DNA of 6,763 nucleotides, taken from contig PWSB01000162.1 in the NCBI GenBank assembly GCA_003563375.1, positions 1 to 6,763 on the forward strand, read 5' to 3'. The stretch comes from Actinomycetota bacterium (lineage in GTDB: Bacteria; Actinomycetota; Humimicrobiia; Humimicrobiales; Humimicrobiaceae). Shown in pieces: positions 5,892 to 6,763 of the stretch (the stretch's first letter is position 1; each line of letters begins with the position of its first letter). Below the pieces are notes generated by a model that did not search any database, was not told the DNA's origin, and worked only from the letters and a program-made list of their open reading frames with translations. Made by a program: the position numbers and the translations under genes.

Positions 5892-6602
5892 ATGATGGCA
5901 GACAGTAAGTTAACCATAGGAGAATTGGTCTCAAGGTTAAAAAGAGTATATCCGGACATAAGCTCAAGCAAGCTCAGATTCCTCGAATTAAAGGGATTGA
6001 TAACACCATCCAGATCAGAAAACAAATACAGGGTCTATTCCAAGGACGATATAAAAAAAATAACCTTTATACTTAAGATGCAAAAAGATTATTATATGCC
6101 TCTTGATGTCATTAAGGAAAAATTATCCTCCATGGACTTAGACCTGGAAAAAGCCAGCGATAAAACATTAAAGGACATACAGCTGAAACTTGGTGAAAAC
6201 TTCCAAGGAATGGAACCTAAATCAATGACACTGGAAGAAGCTGCGGACAGGTTTAAGGTAAGTGCCGAGTTCATAAAAGAGCTGATTGAAGCAAACCTCA
6301 TAGAGCCAAACCATGAATCCAATAAAGATGTAATAGGAGGCAAAGACCTTGAAATAATAAAACGTGCAGCAGAATTAAGGGAATACGGCATACATGTCAA
6401 GCATCTTAAATTATTTGAAAATTACGCAACCAGGCAGGCCACTTTTATGCAGCAAATCGTTCTTCCCCTCATCCTGTCTTCCAATAAAGCATCCCAGAAA
6501 AAAGGTAAAACAATTTTAAATGACCTTGAGGCTAATCTGGAAAGCCTTCACAAGCTTCTTGTTGGGAAGAAAAATAGAAAATTTCTAGAAAAGCATAAAT
6601 GA
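5892..6602 (+). CDS. MerR family transcriptional regulator, FtsR-like
   Basis: The 236-residue protein has an N-terminal MerR winged helix-turn-helix (about 7-75), with SSSKLRFLELKGLITPSR and KYRVYSKDD typical of the class. A second MerR-like helical segment follows (about 111-175: MTLEEAADRF, IKELIEANLIEP, YGIHVKHLKLF). The C-terminal helical region (176-236) resembles Rv1828/FtsR, which sits beside garA in mycobacteria and whose corynebacterial counterpart regulates ftsZ. No cysteine is present, so the metal or thiol sensing of classical MerR proteins is unlikely. GGAGG (5887-5891) abuts the first ATG (5892) directly and is three bases from the second (5895). Both spacings are short, and 5895 may be the real start. 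The stop overlaps the next gene (ATGA). Target genes cannot be read from the window. Confidence 0.9.
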   Translation: MMADSKLTIGELVSRLKRVYPDISSSKLRFLELKGLITPSRSENKYRVYSKDDIKKITFILKMQKDYYMPLDVIKEKLSSMDLDLEKASDKTLKDIQLKLGENFQGMEPKSMTLEEAADRFKVSAEFIKELIEANLIEPNHESNKDVIGGKDLEIIKRAAELREYGIHVKHLKLFENYATRQATFMQQIVLPLILSSNKASQKKGKTILNDLEANLESLHKLLVGKKNRKFLEKHK

Positions 6603-6763
6603 TTTTCAGAAACATCCTTAAAACTATTACTATAGTCGTATCTATAGTTTTTTTTCTTTTTTTATCTTTTCCTGGCCACCTGCATGCAGAAAAACCTCCC
6701 GAAGTCAGCGCGGAAGCCGCTCTGGTAATGGAGGTCAATACAGGGAAGATACTCTGGGAGAAA
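6599..6763 (+). CDS. D-alanyl-D-alanine carboxypeptidase-like protein (peptidase S11), N-terminal part
   Basis: The gene starts with ATG at 6599, overlapping the MerR stop (ATGA), and stays open for 55 codons to the window end. Residues 1-30 are a Sec signal peptide: basic start (R4, K8), hydrophobic core about 9-23 rich in Ile/Val/Phe, then a likely cleavage after L-H-A (28-30). There is no lipobox cysteine. The mature start, AEAALVMEVNTGKILWEK (38-55), matches the opening strands of DacA-type low-molecular-weight penicillin-binding proteins, which remove the terminal D-Ala of peptidoglycan stem peptides outside the membrane. The catalytic SxxK motif would lie just beyond the window, so a class A beta-lactamase-like or other S11 variant is not excluded. 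The upstream purine stretch AGAAAAG (6587-6593) is a weak ribosome binding site; coupling with the MerR gene is likely. Confidence 0.85.
   Translation, partial: MIFRNILKTITIVVSIVFFLFLSFPGHLHAEKPPEVSAEAALVMEVNTGKILWEK
6629..6663 (+). other. Terminator-like inverted repeat with T-runs inside the carboxypeptidase gene start
   Basis: ACTATAG (6629-6635) and CTATAGT (6642-6648) form a perfect 7-bp inverted repeat around a 6-base loop. T8 (6648-6655, sharing T6648 with the stem), a C and T7 (6657-6663) follow. The shape matches an intrinsic terminator, but the stem has only two G-C pairs and the T-runs encode Phe/Leu of the signal peptide. It may be a weak attenuator or a coincidence of coding. 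Confidence 0.35.

Overview
The window is a dense, AT-rich stretch of bacterial chromosome (GC about 40% by eye). Every gene lies on the + strand and no intergenic gap exceeds about 60 bases. It holds eight protein genes, the first and last cut by the window edges, plus one tRNA gene. No mobile element, CRISPR array or integration scar is visible. The best lineage hint is an adjacent pair made of a GarA/OdhI-type FHA protein and an FtsR-type MerR regulator, a combination typical of Actinobacteria (Rv1827-Rv1828 in Mycobacterium). GpsA also carries the GPN variant that I recall from actinobacterial enzymes. With low GC and heavy use of ATA and AGG/AGA codons, this suggests a deep-branching, low-GC actinobacterial lineage rather than a classical high-GC actinomycete. 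The lineage call is inference.

Region 1 (1-3821) looks like a single operon: the ispH 3' part, a DUF512 radical-SAM-like gene, der and gpsA. The first two junctions overlap (ATGA and TAATG) and the third gap is 8 bases. It combines isoprenoid precursor synthesis (IspH), an uncharacterised Fe-S protein, ribosome assembly (Der) and glycerol-3-phosphate supply for phospholipids (GpsA). The DUF512 protein is odd in two ways. It starts only six residues before its cysteine cluster, so it lacks the N-terminal PDZ-like part usual in the family. Its first cysteines are also encoded by three perfect tandem AGGTGC hexamers.

Region 2 (3822-5427) has a recognisable promoter, a tRNA-Pro(GGG) gene with encoded CCA, and 27 bases later a phosphoglucomutase/phosphomannomutase gene. 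No terminator is seen between them, so the tRNA may be processed from the leader of the mutase mRNA.

Region 3 (5428-6763) has a promoter-like AT-rich segment, then the GarA-like FHA gene, the FtsR-like MerR gene and the start of a D-Ala-D-Ala carboxypeptidase-like (peptidase S11) gene with a signal peptide. They are tightly packed (9-base gap, then ATGA overlap). The set plausibly joins Ser/Thr-kinase signalling, division control and peptidoglycan trimming. The start of the last gene contains a short inverted repeat followed by T-runs that resembles a weak intrinsic terminator inside coding sequence.

I see no clearly new multi-gene system. The most unusual points are the PDZ-less DUF512 protein with its repeat-encoded cysteine cluster, the FHA gene without a Shine-Dalgarno site, and the terminator-like element inside the last gene.
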